DNA from: Anadara kagoshimensis
Taxonomy: Eukaryota; Mollusca; Bivalvia; Arcoida; Arcidae
Direction of reading: 5' to 3'
Length of the DNA stretch: 64,000 nucleotides
Assembly (NCBI GenBank): GCA_021292105.1
Contig: CM037870.1
Coordinates: 19,437,424-19,501,423, forward strand
This document shows positions 22,374 to 36,100 of the stretch, in pieces. Positions within the stretch are counted from its first letter, which is position 1. Each line of letters begins with the position of its first letter. Made by a program: the position numbers and the translations under genes. The notes under the pieces were generated by a model, which worked only from the letters and a program-made list of their open reading frames with translations, made no database searches and was not told the DNA's origin.

Positions 22374-22435
22374 ATGGCATTTATGCTAATATGAACTTGG
22401 TATATGTTTGAGGAAACTTTTCCTTCACATGTAGG

Positions 22436-22665
22436 GGACCTGGGGCTGAGTGGTCTAAAGAGTGCATTTACAGATGATAATCTCTTTCACCATCTAGGTT
22501 CCAAATTCCACTCGGAACAGATTTTAGTGCGTAAAAGTTTGTCAAATCACTTGTCAAAAGTCTTCAGTTTTCTCTGGAAACTCTGGTTTCCTCCACCATC
22601 CCTGAAAGCCTTGGTATTAGTAAAGAATCTTAACTGGGGTGAAAGAAATCCACTAATCCACATAT
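22436..22665 (+). mobile_element. SINE family 2, sense copy
   Basis: The head GGGCTGAGTGGTCTAAAG resembles a tRNA A box and GGTTCCAAATTCC a degraded B box. The body (GTCTTCAGTTTTCTCTGG) is the complement of the family's GAGAAAAC..AGTT part. It lies just past the MIIP poly(A) signal. Confidence 0.65.
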
Positions 22666-22679
22666 CATAGTGCTTTTAT

Positions 22680-23515
22680 AGATTCTTTTATGTTGAACTA
22701 TATACATGTATAAGTTAATGTAAATGACTTTTATTTTCTAAAATGCTCCCAGTTGTGACAGAAGATGCTTACCCTTCCATAGCATGTGGTCTCATTTCCC
22801 TGGTAAAAGTTCACCTTATTACTGCAATTTAATTTGCCAGTTTTCAAATTTTACTTTACTTTTGGGATTGTGATTTGGACATGGACTGGTTGGTTGTTAT
22901 GTTATGGTCTTGCTGGTACAAAAGTTATGTTTTGTTATCAAGTAGATTAGCGTGGAGTAATGAAATTTTTTATGCCCCAGTCAGAGAGCATTTCACTTAT
23001 ATTGAGGTAGTAAGTTCTGGGATGCTGGAGGAAACTGGAGTGCCAAAAGAAATGGTGGTAATCAAAGTCTTACTGTATATATGTGTAGCTGGTGTAGATT
23101 CTTTTACTGGTATGTTAAATGTACATGTAAATGACTTATTTTCTCTAAAATGCTCTTGTATTAAGGATCCAGTTGTGACAGCAGGTGCTTACCCTGCTGG
23201 AGCACGTGGCCTCATTTCCCTGGTAAAAGTTCACCTTATTACTGTAATTTAATTTGCCAGTTCTCAAATTTTACTTTACTTTTGGGATTGTGATTTGGAC
23301 ATGGACTGGTTGGTTGTTATGTTATGGTCTTGCTGGTACAAAAGTTATGTTTTGTTATCAAGTAGATTAGCGTGGAGTAATGAAATTTTTTATGCCCCAG
23401 TCAGAGAGCATTTCACTTATATTGAGGTAGTAAGTTCTGGGATGCTGGAGGAAACTGGAGTGCCAAAAGAAATGGTGGTAATCAAAGTCTTACTGTATAT
23501 ATGTGTAGCTGGCAT
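22680..23515 (+). repeat. 420-bp tandem duplication
   Basis: 22861-23092 and 23281-23512 are identical over 232 bp at an offset of exactly 420. Going left, the match falls off: two differences in the preceding 60 bp, then many. The unit contains a SINE family 2 fragment. The open frames at 22875 and 23295 are by-products of this repeat. Confidence 0.92.
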
Positions 23516-24059
23516 TCTAAAAGAATGTAGATGCTATACATGTGTTGGATAAGGTTTTGGAAAAGTATAACTGGCATAGACAAACAACTTTGACCCATCC
23601 ACTTGAGCTTTTCATTAGGAATATTCAAATATACTATGCTTAACCCAATACATGAATAGTTTTTAGGATTCAAAGTAATAAACAATGCATGTTTCCCATG
23701 ATACAGATGAAAAATACTTCCGATTTTTATATATAAATGCATTTGTTCACAATAAATATTTAAACTAAAGGTCAAGTAGACAGGTCAATGTTGTTTACCT
23801 ATACCAATTATTAAATGACAGGCGTGGATATAGACACATGCATGTATACGAATCTGAAATAATGCTGTGATCTATTTTTAGAAGATTTTAGATGCTTGTA
23901 TATTATGTTTGTATATATACATAAGATGTACACATATTTATTACTAATAATAAATATTTTCATAAAACATATACATGTGTTTATACCTTTCTTTTGTATT
24001 AACTCCCATGTAATTTACTTTTTATATTCCCAAGATAATCTTGACTTGAGCATTAATAT

Positions 24060-24315
24060 ACACTACAATTTCTCTTGAGAGCCAAATACACCCCCTCCAC
24101 CAACATTGGCCTCCTGTTCTTGACCTTTGACTTGTGGACACATCGTCTCGAGTTGGTTTAAATTTGTTCCAAGTTTGATCAAAATCCATCCACAGACATG
24201 AAAGATATGGAGCGGACACGGTATTGGGATAGACAACCAGACAGACAGGGTTATTCCTATATGCCCCCCTAAAGAAGTTTAGAGGGTACCAGTATAAAGG
24301 AATCACTTGGTCCAA
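24060..24315 (+). repeat. dispersed repeat with GACAGACAG tail
   Basis: It begins TCTCTTGAGAGCCAAATAC and ends with a CCAGACAGACAGGG..CCTATATGCCCCCCTAAA block. Relatives lie at 26462-26715, 29938-30095, 40960-41060, 41857-42115, 45470-45600 and 46600-46690. It is non-coding. Confidence 0.65.
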
Positions 24316-24926
24316 AAACTGTCTGCTACATAACTTCTACATCTATGAATGGATTTTGATCAAACTGGCTACAAATGTATACATGCAACCAACATGAAAT
24401 GATGTGTCACACACCAAATTTAGGTAGGCAATAACCAACTTAGTGATGTTAGAGGGGCAATTTGTCTGTTGATACTTTTAATTTTAATCAGCTTTTCCCT
24501 ATAACAGTCATGTTTTTTATTTGTGCAGTTGGTTTCTTCTGATTTTAAGTAAAGAATGCATTGAGTAATGATGCTTTACACCTCAGTCAAGATTTTAAGT
24601 TCAGATGAGCTATTGCGATGGTTTCACTTTCTGTTGTGCATTAAAATTTCACATTTTAATCATCTCCCCTAATACTACCACGCCAAATTTGATCAAACTT
24701 ACTGACTGTTGTGCTTGATTGAAGGGGTTTCAGATTTGAACAAATGAAGGGGTTATGCCTGCTTGGGCCCCACAAGGGGCACAAGATGATTCATGAGGGT
24801 TCAAGTGAATTTAGGCAAATTGTAATTTGGGCTAAAATTTGCACATGCTAAATTTAATATGTTTACAGTACCAGTATTTTGGATATGGCAATAATAACAA
24901 ATCATATTTAAAATCAGTTTTACAAT

Positions 24927-24932
24927 TTTATT
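24927..24932 (-). terminator. possible EXOSC10 polyadenylation signal
   Basis: AATAAA on minus, 345 bp past the EXOSC10 stop. It is the nearest canonical hexamer I found; no other support. Confidence 0.4.
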
Positions 24933-25276
24933 ATCTTGTAACAACAATATCAACAAGATCTGATGATGTTTCCCTTACTAAACTCCTTCAACAAAGTTTT
25001 GTCCAATTTGTGGCTCATAAGCCAATTTGTGGTTCATTTAAAGACAATTTTAATGTCATAATATTCCTGTCACAAGGAAGAATTAAGCACATATTATAAA
25101 AATGGTCCTTACCCATCTGACTGTGAGTGTCCATGTCATTTTAACAATGTCATAAGGAAGAGTTAAGCCCCTTTTATAAAAAGGGTTAGTATGGACCTGA
25201 GTGTCCAATGACCATGAATTGCCCTTATCATTTTTAGGCCATCATTCGAGTGTCCAATGTCCAACAGTGACCCATG

Positions 25277-25360
25277 TCATTTTTTGGGCCATGCATGAGA
25301 TGAACTTCCTTGACCGCCGTAATAACTCTTCTTTGACTTAGAGGATCCTGGTTTATGACC
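25277..25360 (-). CDS. EXOSC10: EXOSC10 exon 22 (terminal)
   Basis: Residues 824-850 and [20 protein letters not shown] ending HAWPKK, like human FRYNWPQR. Acceptor TTTTTACAG. Confidence 0.85.
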   Translation of the reverse strand, partial: GHKPGSSKSKKSYYGGQGSSSHAWPKK

Positions 25361-28300
25361 CTGTAAAAAGGAATAATATAATGACATATAACATCTATTG
25401 AGAAATTCAACAACAATATTTTTTGAAAGTTGTTTAGATTTTGCAGGACCTTTATGTTGGTAAAGTGATCGCTCTGTAAGTGGAAGATCCTGGGTTCCAG
25501 CCCCAACGGGGTCTGACCAAAGGCTTAAAAGTGAGTAGTGACTGTTTTTTCGCCAAGCACTCGGCATTACATATGAAAGCCATGGTTCTTTCAGATTGTA
25601 ACTTAAAATAAACGAGGTCCCGCGTCATGGTGGGCTTTGCACAATAAAGAACCCTGCTGTATAATGCCATCAGCGCAACATACAGGCAAAATTTTGCTTA
25701 TTGCTGATGTCTCGATATAAGTGAAATATTTTTTGTCTGGGACGTGAAACACCATTACTCAACTAAACTCACCTTTATGGCCGAGTGGTCATAAGCACAC
25801 ACATACTGATCACAGTGGCCCTTATTGCCTAGGTTCAAATCCTACTCAGGATAGAGTCAAGTGTGAAAAAATTTGTCAGTTTGCTTCTTAAAGGTTGATG
25901 ATTTCCTCCAGGCTATCCCAGAAATGACCACCTAGGCATAAGTGAAAGAATCTTGACTGCATCATAAACACAATTTACCCACTCCACTCCAACAATCTTA
26001 TTTGAAAAATCATTACATAAGCTGTTCATGTTTGGGTAATGCTATAAGTATTCTCAAAGAGTATAAATTTATCATGGAATATTTTATGGGGGCCACAATG
26101 ACCAAGTTGCTATGACAACAGCATTCAAAACACAAGATGTCTCGCCTTAATACATGTATGTCACATTTCTAGAAATGGGTGTATGAAATTTACGTAAGTT
26201 ACTAACCTTATGACCTTTACCTTTTTGTCTCAACTCTGCTCCAGGATCAAAAACATTTTTATTTTTCTGTGAGTTGTCACCTGTTAAAAATATCATATGA
26301 TAAGTAAACAATCATGTTAAAAGTTTTGCTCTGGCAACACAAAGTCCTTTACTAGGCAAAAAGAAAACTAAAAACACTTTTCATTGAGAGTGGTTTTTCA
26401 TTCAAAACGACAATATTAGCCTAGATTAATGATTTTAAATTTTACCAAAACACCAATTAAAACTAGAACTGTCTCTTGAGGGCCAAATACCCCCCACCCC
26501 CATCATTTAATGTTTTCCCACAACCTCGACCTTTCCTATATTACCTTGGTTCAAGGTAATGACACAACTTTGGACCATGAAAATTATTCATGTGAAGTTC
26601 TATGACAGTTGTCTAACACAGCTTTGAGATACGGCCGGGACATGATTTTACAAGGACAGACAGACGGACACAGTGATTCCTATATACCCCTCTAACTAGT
26701 TTGCAGGGGGAGGTATAAAAATTATAATACATGTATAATCTGCATGATCTTTACAGACATGTCAAATTTTGACTTTATTCAAAAAGGACAACAACTCTTG
26801 TTTCATCAAAATCTGTAAAATAGTTTTCAAGAAAGTTCAGACAAAAAGTTGGTGGAAGAAATAAGTAAATACTATATTAACCCCTTTAACTTGTTTGGGG
26901 GATATAATAAAAAATTTCCCGATACCCCTTTAACTTGTTTGGGGGATATAATAAAAAATTTCCCGATTGTACCTTGAAACATTTTCATATCTGCTTTGCT
27001 GTAATCATATGGTTTAAAATCCTTAAATTGGTCTTCTTCGACATTATCTAATTTTCTCTTCTGTCCCTTGTTGCTTTGTGACTCTGTTTGTGATGTATCA
27101 GCCACCATCCCAAATCTATCCCCCGTCTTTCTCTTCCCATAAGCTTTTCCTTTTAACTGAAATACAAGATATTAGGTTGAAATGGAGTAATGGAATTTTA
27201 CACCCTAGTCAAGATCCTTTCACATATATATCAAAGTTGTCAATTCATAATTTGGATGGTGGGGGAAAATGAAGTAGAGATAGACATTCTACAAAAGAAC
27301 TGACAAACTTTCTCACTCTAGGATCTGTCCCAATAAGGATTCAATCCTAGGCAGTGAGAGGCTTGGTGATTCTTAAGTGCACACTTTGGATCACTCGACC
27401 ACCAAGGCCTCAAAAAGAGCACTATATAACATGACAAGAGGCCCATGGGCCTTAACGCTCACCTGAAGAAGAGTACATATCTTATGCAGAGGTTCAATGG
27501 TCAATGACATTAATAAAAGAGAATATCAAAATTTTCAGCAGTAAGGGCCAATAATATGCAAGTATTTTTGCAAATTAATTATAATAATTATTATATAAGT
27601 ATGCTATATATAACATATTTAAAGTCTAGCTACAATATATTATTTATAAACAGCTAAAACATCTGTATATTAAAATGTGCATTAGGCCAATACCTACAGT
27701 ATTCCAATATACATGCCTATACAAAGAGTTTATAGTTTTTGAGATAATTAACCATTTAAGTATTCGTTTGCATCTATGACCTTGACCTTTAAACCTATGA
27801 CCTTCATTCATATATCAAAATGATTGTTGTGCAAATGCCTACAATATTCCAATGTACATGCCTATACAAAAAGTTTATAGTTTTTGAGATAATTAACCAT
27901 TTAAATATTCATTTGCATCTATAACCTTGACCTTTGAACCTATGACCTTCATTCATATATCAAAATGATCGTTAGGCCAATACATACCTTATTCCAATAT
28001 ACATGCCTATACAAAAAGTTTATAGTTTTTGAGATAATTAACCTTTTAAGTATTCATTTGCATCTATGACCTTGACCTTTAAACCTATGACCTTCATTCA
28101 TATATCAAAATGATCGATATGCCAATACCTACAATATTCTAATATACATGCCTATACAAATAGTTTATAGTTTCTGAGATAATTAACCATTTAAGTATTA
28201 GTTTGCATCTATGACCTTGACCTTTGAATCTATGAACTTCATTTATATATCAAAATGATTGTTGTGCAAATGCCTACAATATTCTAATATACATGCCTAT

Positions 28301-31300
28301 ACAAAAAGTTTATAGTTTTTGAGATAATTAACCATTTAAATATTCGTTCGTAGCTATGACCTTGACCTTTGAACCTATGACCTTCATTCATATATCAAAA
28401 TGATCGTTAGACCAATACCTACAATATTCCAATATATATGCCTATAAAAACAAAAAGTTTATAGTTTTTGAGATAATTAACCATTTAAGTATTCGTTCAA
28501 TTCTATGACCTTGACCTTTGAATCTATGACCTTCATTCATATATCAAAATGATCATTAGGCCAATACCTACAATATTCCAATATACATGCCTATACAAAA
28601 GTTTATAGTTTTTGAGATAATTAACCATTTAAGTATTCGTTCGCGTCTATGACCTTGACCTTTGAACCTATGACCTTTATCTATATATCAAAATTATCGT
28701 TAGGCCAATACCTACAATATTCCAATATACATGCCTATACAAAAAGTTTATAGTTTTTGAGATAATTAACTATTTGGGTATTCTTGGACATCTGTGACCT
28801 TGACCTTTGAACCCATGACCCTGATCTATGTATCAAAATGATCGTCATGTTAATACCTACAAATAACTGAAAATCCTACGCCATTTTCACGAGAAATGTT
28901 AAAAAAATAGCATTTTTTATCAAAGGTCAAAAACTGGGACATGACCTTGACCTTCGACCTTGACATCAATTGGAAGAAAATTGCAAGACAAGATCAACAG
29001 TGAAAACTCCATACAATTATCTTCAGCCGTTATGAAGTTATAAAAATAAATGTCTCATTTTAAAAATTACGTAATTTTACGCAAAAAATGCGTAACCTAT
29101 TTTTCGTCTAATTTTCATGAAAAACACAATTTTAATGTTCCCAGGTATGCTGAATCCAAATATCCAATCAAAATTTGCCTGCACCTTTTGGTTTCAGAGA
29201 AGAAGATTTTTTTGTCTTTTTGCTATTTTTAGTAACAGCGGCCATCTTGTTGGGCGTGGCCAAACTCCGAACACAATTTTGAAAGGCTGCTACCCAGGAA
29301 TGATAATCACTAAGTTTCATCAAATATGGCCCAGTAGTTTTGGAGGAGAAGATTAAAATGTAAAGTTTACACACGACGGACGACGGACGACGCACGACGC
29401 ACGACGGACGACGCACGACGGACGGTGATAGATTGCAATAGCTCATCTGAGCCTTTGGCTCAGGTGAGCTAAAAAGTGACCAGAGATATGGTCGTTTTGT
29501 GACAATTCTTCTTAGGTATAAATTGAAGCAAGGCAGATATAGCTAGAGTGCTGCTAGGTACAGCAAGATACACCAGTTTACATTTATAGCGTGACAATTT
29601 TCTCCTTGATTCACAATGAATTTGCAAGGGTGACAACATAGACTGTTGCCTTTTATAAACTTTAATGAAATCAACCTTCATATAAAATCTACAAATGTCA
29701 AATTTCAAAACAAATATCTCTATACCAATTTTAAATATTCCAACTCCAAAAATGTTGGTTATTATCAATAAATATGTTGAAAAAGATACACACTTTTCCT
29801 ACAGATATCAGAGGTTGACCTGTGTCTCGAACTTCTACTTTTTGTCGCTTAGGTGGAGGTTCTGAAATAAAATTGTAGAAAAAAATTCAATGCAAATTAC
29901 AGCAGATTATCCAGGAGTTTAACTTATGTACATAAATTTGGTATGTGACACATCGTCTCATACTGGTTTACATTTGTGCCAAGTTTGATCAAAATCCATC
30001 CACAGACATGGAAGATCTATGTAGTGGACACAATATTAGGACAGACAACCAGACGGACAGACAGACAGGATGATTTCTATAAACCCCCATAAACTTCATT
30101 TGAATAAATAAAATTGGGATACAATTTTACTGGCCTTTATAAGCAGATGACCCTCATATAGAAGTGACCTTTAAGGCAGGTTGGACTGTAATAGTTACTT
30201 GAAAACACATCACTGTATACCTAGATATGGATTATTATGTAGCGAGTGGTCTGAAATCCCTGGAAGACAAACAAAACAGTTGGGACAACATAATGGCTTT
30301 TGAAGTCCCCAATGTTTTGAGAAATCAATGTCCCTGTTATAATAGTTATATTTATCAAACAACATCATTTAACAATAAATAATTATGAAGGTTCTCTTGT
30401 TTTAGTTATTAATCATTCACATGTAAACTACCAATCTTACCTTGAACAGGTGCTGTTTCTGATGGGGGACTAGGCTCTCTCTCTTTTCTTTTTACAGTAT
30501 TTTTCAACAACTTCCAACTTATTGCTGGCTATAATCATAGAAATTACAAATTCATATTTACCGATTCTCTTCATATCGACTGATAATTTTTTATCAGCAA
30601 TTATACAGTTGTTGGACATAAAAATAATTATAATTTTATTATTAACAGAGAAACTTCAACATCAAACTCAATGAACTTTGCCTGGAAATATATCATTTTA
30701 TTTAATGGTGATATTGGCTGGCTACCAGAAATGGAAACATAGTAAATACTTACCATGTCAGTTTCATCAGCTGACACATTATTCAAAGTTTTTTGTTGTA
30801 TTTTAGAATTCTTCTTGTTGGATATCTCTTCCGAAGGAAAATACTACCAAAAAAAAAATAATAGTAACAATAAACACAAGCATACAAGATACAAGAAGTT
30901 GAATGTTGTGAAACTAATTACAGTCAAACCTGTCTATAAAGGCCACCTAAGGGAACCAGTAAAAGTGGTCTTTATGGGCAGGTGGCCTTTATATACAAGT
31001 TCAAATAATATGAATAAAGAACAATTGGGATACAATTATACTGGCCTTTATAAGCAGGTGGCTCTTATATAGAGATGGCCTTTAAGGCAGGTTGGACTGT
31101 AAATATAAAAAAATTCATACATATATCCAATTGTTTTTTCTTCCTTTATTTTCCCATTAAACTCTTACTCTGCTCAGTCTATTTCAATTGCTTGTAAGTT
31201 GTAAGCATCCTTTGTAATAACCACCTGTGGCCTACTCTTTTTTCGAACTCTACAGAGGTGTCTTTAGCATGCACTAAGACACAGGACCTCCGTTTTGAGT

Positions 31301-33157
31301 CTCATCCAAAAGACTATTCTAGTATCAAGCCAAGCTTTTTACAGCTCCAGTATAGACAGGAGATGAAAATCATCTCAGAAAATTTCCAAGTCCTGAGTGA
31401 GGTTCGAACCCACAACCCTTGACTTCGAAAGCCAGTGAAAGTACCATTCGGCCATGTCCACCAATAAAGTCACGGGACATAAAAGAAAAGTAATAATCTA
31501 TCTCCAAATGGTAATAATAAACATGCCAGTAATCTACAGCAGGGAAGGTTAGGGATGGGTATTATCAAAATTTTTGTATCACGATATATTATGATACGCA
31601 GATGCTGTATCGCGATACATATCATAATATATTATTTTAAAACTGAGGAAGGTAAAGAGCCTTTTACAATGTTGAATTCGTCGCTGTCGGCCATGTTGTT
31701 AATAACACGTTGTTATGGAACAAGTTTTGTTTCGGCTGTTTCGTATCTGGTTGATAGCTTTACCTATAGTATGACGTAATATTTATATAAATTCCAGTCA
31801 GTTGAGTTATAAACAAATTGGACGGCTCTACGGCAGTTTGTGCGTTCATTTAAGCTATAAAAAGATAGGTTACTTGACTTTTCAAAAATACCGGTATTAC
31901 CGGATCAGATCTGTCATATGGCGATACGTATGTATTATGAGACTGTATTGTGATATACCGGTATACCGATAAAACCGCACACCACTAGGGAAGGTAGGAC
32001 TTCCTTTTGTACCCCTACATATAACATGTACATTCTGCAGTGTTCATTCCAGAAAGAGGACAGTGGGGCCATTAATCCCACAGTTAAAGCCTTAGTGGGT
32101 CATATTTATCATTATTATACCATACAGAAAATTGTTAAACAATGATTGGTCAATTTCATTTCATGTGGTATGAAACAATTCATAATGTTTGAAACAGTAG
32201 TCAACATTACGATGGGATGTTGGTTCGATATTTTTTGTTTTTCTTTTTGAAAATAACCCCATTTGAAAAAAATCCTAGATAAAACTTACTTGTTCAAAAG
32301 GACTGCAGAATGTGGCCTTTAAAACAGCAGCTAACCTCTGTGCAGCTGTTAAACCATTTTTCTCTCTCTTAAAAACAAAAAAGAGTTACATGTAATAAAT
32401 CAATATTGTCAAATTTATAATTTCTTCAGGTTTTTATTCCCTCAGGTGGTAGGAGATAGTGTTGAGGATGGGTCCTAAGTAAGGGTTCATTAAATATTAA
32501 CAATGTTCAGGCTACACATTTATCGGGTTGGATTCTAGGATGGGTGCCTAAGTAAGGGTTCTTTAAATATTAACGATGTTCAGACTGCATTAAAGGTGTG
32601 AAACTATACAAGTGTAAGCATAAGATAGATAAAATTATCAGCCCACCACTGATTTTATTATGTTTGCAACTGTTATTCTCATTGCCAAATTTATTTATTT
32701 TCATTTTCAAAACTTTTTTTCAATGTCAGTGAATTTCTGTACTTCTATAGCCTTTACGTTGCTATTTATCTTTAATTAATAAAGTATTTGGTGTAAGGGA
32801 GGCTATCAATTAATCTAGCGTGACAGATTTGGTGAATTATTTCCCTTAGACTACAAATATCATGAAAGTATAAGAAACACTTTTTTAATTTAATGATAAA
32901 TGCTGAATATACTAAAGCAATTTCCCATATAAAATTTATATTCTTAGGAAGATTACCAAGGTTTTTCAAAAAAGATAAAGACACACAAATGGTGAAAGCT
33001 TGGTCAGACCACCAGCCACATGGAATAAATTCTTTATATGTATATTGTTTATTTAATATTGATGTTTGTTACCTTTCTACATACTGTCACTATATCATAA
33101 TGTCTGGTGCCAATCAAAAGTTGTGACAATAGTTTTTTTTTTTAAATCGCTTGCTTG

Positions 33158-33188
<31 letters not shown>

Positions 33189-36100
33189 GTCAGGTCATCA
33201 CCTTAACATTACATATAACACTTACTTTGCCTTGGCTGAATATACCTAGAGAAGGTTGTTGTTTTATTGGAATTCCATTGGACCCAAACATGGAAGAACT
33301 TGTTGCTATCAGGTTAGAATCTGCAAAAATACATGTATTTGTTTAAACTACATGTACATGTGTACACATTGAGAGAGACTCCTGTGAAAGGTAACTCCTC
33401 ATTTACACTGAGACATATTTCTTTGTTGTATGTGCTTGTGCAACACTAAAACCCAGAAACAATTTATCTACAGACAGCACCTCCTTCAACAATTAAGATT
33501 GTGACATCATTGGTTGCAAATGCAGACAACATACTTTCTGCATAGTTTAGGATAATTTTTACTATAAAAGCTTTACAAAACAGGAATATATTGAAAATTT
33601 AAGAAAAAGAATCAGTCCCTTGTTCTGTAGTAAAGACATAGAAATCTCAACCTTCAGGATAAAGAATCTCACCCCTCAGGTTGACATTTCTATGTCCCCA
33701 CTACAAAGCAGGGGTAGATTCTGTTAAACCAGCAGCAAATCCACTATCATTGTTCAGGGTTTTCCTGGACCCAAGTTTCCTGCGTATCTGACACAAGTTT
33801 TTCTTAATGGACCCCCAGAAATATTTCTGTGCCTCCCATAGAATGCAAAAAATAAACCAATATTGTTTTAGTCCGAACAGATCTATATCGGCGGTAATTT
33901 TTGAATGCTATTTATAGTCAACAAACACCTGTTTTGTTTTGGACTGTCCTACTTTCATTTTAAGTATTAAACCTTTTTGTGACCTTATATCATTGTTATT
34001 AACCACATGGCAGCGCAGCGGAAAACTTTTTCCTTCTTCGACAATCCTGTAATTAATAATGATCATCATCAGAAAGTGGTATGAAACTGAAAAGCCAATT
34101 TCCTGCGACTTTCAGATGAGAATAAAAACCAAGGTTCCTGTTAATTAAACAAACAATTTGATCTAACACACGAAAATGTAATGTCGGAAAATGACGGATA
34201 TAAATGGGACTCCCAAATCTTGGCCAAGGACTCCTGCAAAATTATCCTGTGAGTCCTAAGGGCTCCCAAATGAAGGATGCAAGGAAAAACCCTGATTGTT
34301 CATATTAAAAGGGGTTATGGGGCCATTGGATATGGTAGAAAAAGAATCAACCCTTGTTTTGTAGTGAAGACAAGCCTCAGTCTGTAAAATAAAGAATCTC
34401 ATCCCTCAGGTCGACATTTCTGTCTCCACTACAATACAAAGGTAATAGGCTCTATTACTCCTTACCAAGCAGTGTTGATTCGGCCACTGTTTTATCACTC
34501 TGGTGTGACAGGTCATGAGGGCAGTTTAACATGCTATCAGGGTCATACTTTGGATGGTGATGAGAAGATGGCTGCTTCACTTGTTTAAGAGGTTCAACCT
34601 AAAAATAAACCCAGAATTTTTAACATTAAAACCTACATGGTGATAGTGATATGAAGATTATATGACCAGTTCATGATATAAATTAAGATTGAAATAGCTA
34701 TAATTTCAGTATTTTTTATATGAACATGCAAGAGAATTAAAAAAAATATTACAGGCCCAGCTAAATACTTTTAAAATCTGCCTCATCCTGGCAAACTGGA
34801 CACATTTTGAACCCTGATGGTAGAGCTAATATTTGGATCGTAAAGTACAGTAAAATCTCAATTCAGTGTCACCATTTGTTCAAGTTGTGACGTTATACTG
34901 TAAACCAATATTTATTTGTGGATATTAACTTTCGCAATTTTTTTTACCAAAAAAACCATTTCTCGAGTGTTTACTTTCATGATATGGACTTTAGCTGAAT
35001 ATTTGGTATAAATAAAAACATTTTCGGAAACAAATTCATGGCGATTAACTTCCGCAATAATTTTGTCCTCATGAAGCACGCAAAAGTTAATCACACAGGA
35101 ATAAAGGTTGGTTTAGAGTAAATGAGTTTGTCAATAAATCAAGAGAGACAAATAACGACAAAAAAAACAGATTTTGAGACTTCAAAATACAGTAGAGTTT
35201 GGCTGTAAGGAAGTCAAGGGGATAGCTATATGGACTTTATTTTAGGCAAATTTCATTTTAAACCTATTTTTGGGTTCAAAGTATGATTTTGGAGATAATA
35301 GAAAGGAGTTTGGTGATACATGAGGTGGAAAAATTATTGATTACTGTATATATACTGCAAACCAACTTTTATTCGCGGATATTAACTCTCACGATTCTCT
35401 TGCCCAAACCATTTTGCAACTATCAACTTTGGCAATATTGACTTTAGCTGAATATACTTTTTTCAAAAACAAGTTTCTTGTTGATTAACTGTCACCATTA
35501 TTTTTCCTCGCGAAACGCACAAAAGTAAATTGTACACGAATTAAAGTTGGTTTACAGTAACAAGGTTTTACTGTACAGTCAAACCTGTCTATAAAGGCCA
35601 CACAAGGGAACAAGTAAAAGTGACCTTTATGGACAGGTGGCCTTTATATACAGGTTCGAACAATACCAGTAAAGAACAATTGGGATACAATTCTACTTAC
35701 CTTTATAAGCGGGTGGCTTTTATATAGAAGTGGCCTTTAAGGCAGGTTGGACTGTATATTAAACTAGCTCATATATATATATATTCACCTTGACTAATGG
35801 TGTTTCTCTGGATTCTTTCACTATATCATGTATCTCTATAAGATATTGTCGTACAAGTGGTGGTATGGGGTTACAACACGCAAACACGCCCTGTCGCTCA
35901 CGGGGTAATATCTCTGCTATTTGCATCAACATGTGATTCGGTAACACATACCTACAAATATTATAAATTAATTAAAAAAAAATTTGATATTTCAATAAAA
36001 CATATTCCTTTTATTCGGTGTTCTATAAATTCAGTCTTCAGATAAAGCACTCAGCTATTTGTCCTGACCAAGTTGAAACAGCTCGGTGAAGAGTGGCATT

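Larger units (their letters stand above)
34846..35575. mobile_element. MITE family B host, interrupted twice
   Basis: It begins TACAGTAAAATCTC and ends GAGGTTTT-like ACAAGGTTTTACTGTA. Its pieces (ACCATTTGTTCAAG, AGATTTTGAGACTTCAAAATA, GATACATGAGGTGG) occur in the same order in the intact 191-bp copy at 41517-41707. Two family A elements split it. Confidence 0.82.

Noticed and set aside
22875..23252. 125-codon frame repeated at 23295
   Set aside because: Created by the 420-bp tandem duplication; contains SINE family 2 sequence and differs in frame after the repeat.
33155..33346. 63-codon plus-strand frame starting in the CT microsatellite
   Set aside because: It is the antisense of EXOSC10 exon 15, which has matching splice sites and homology.
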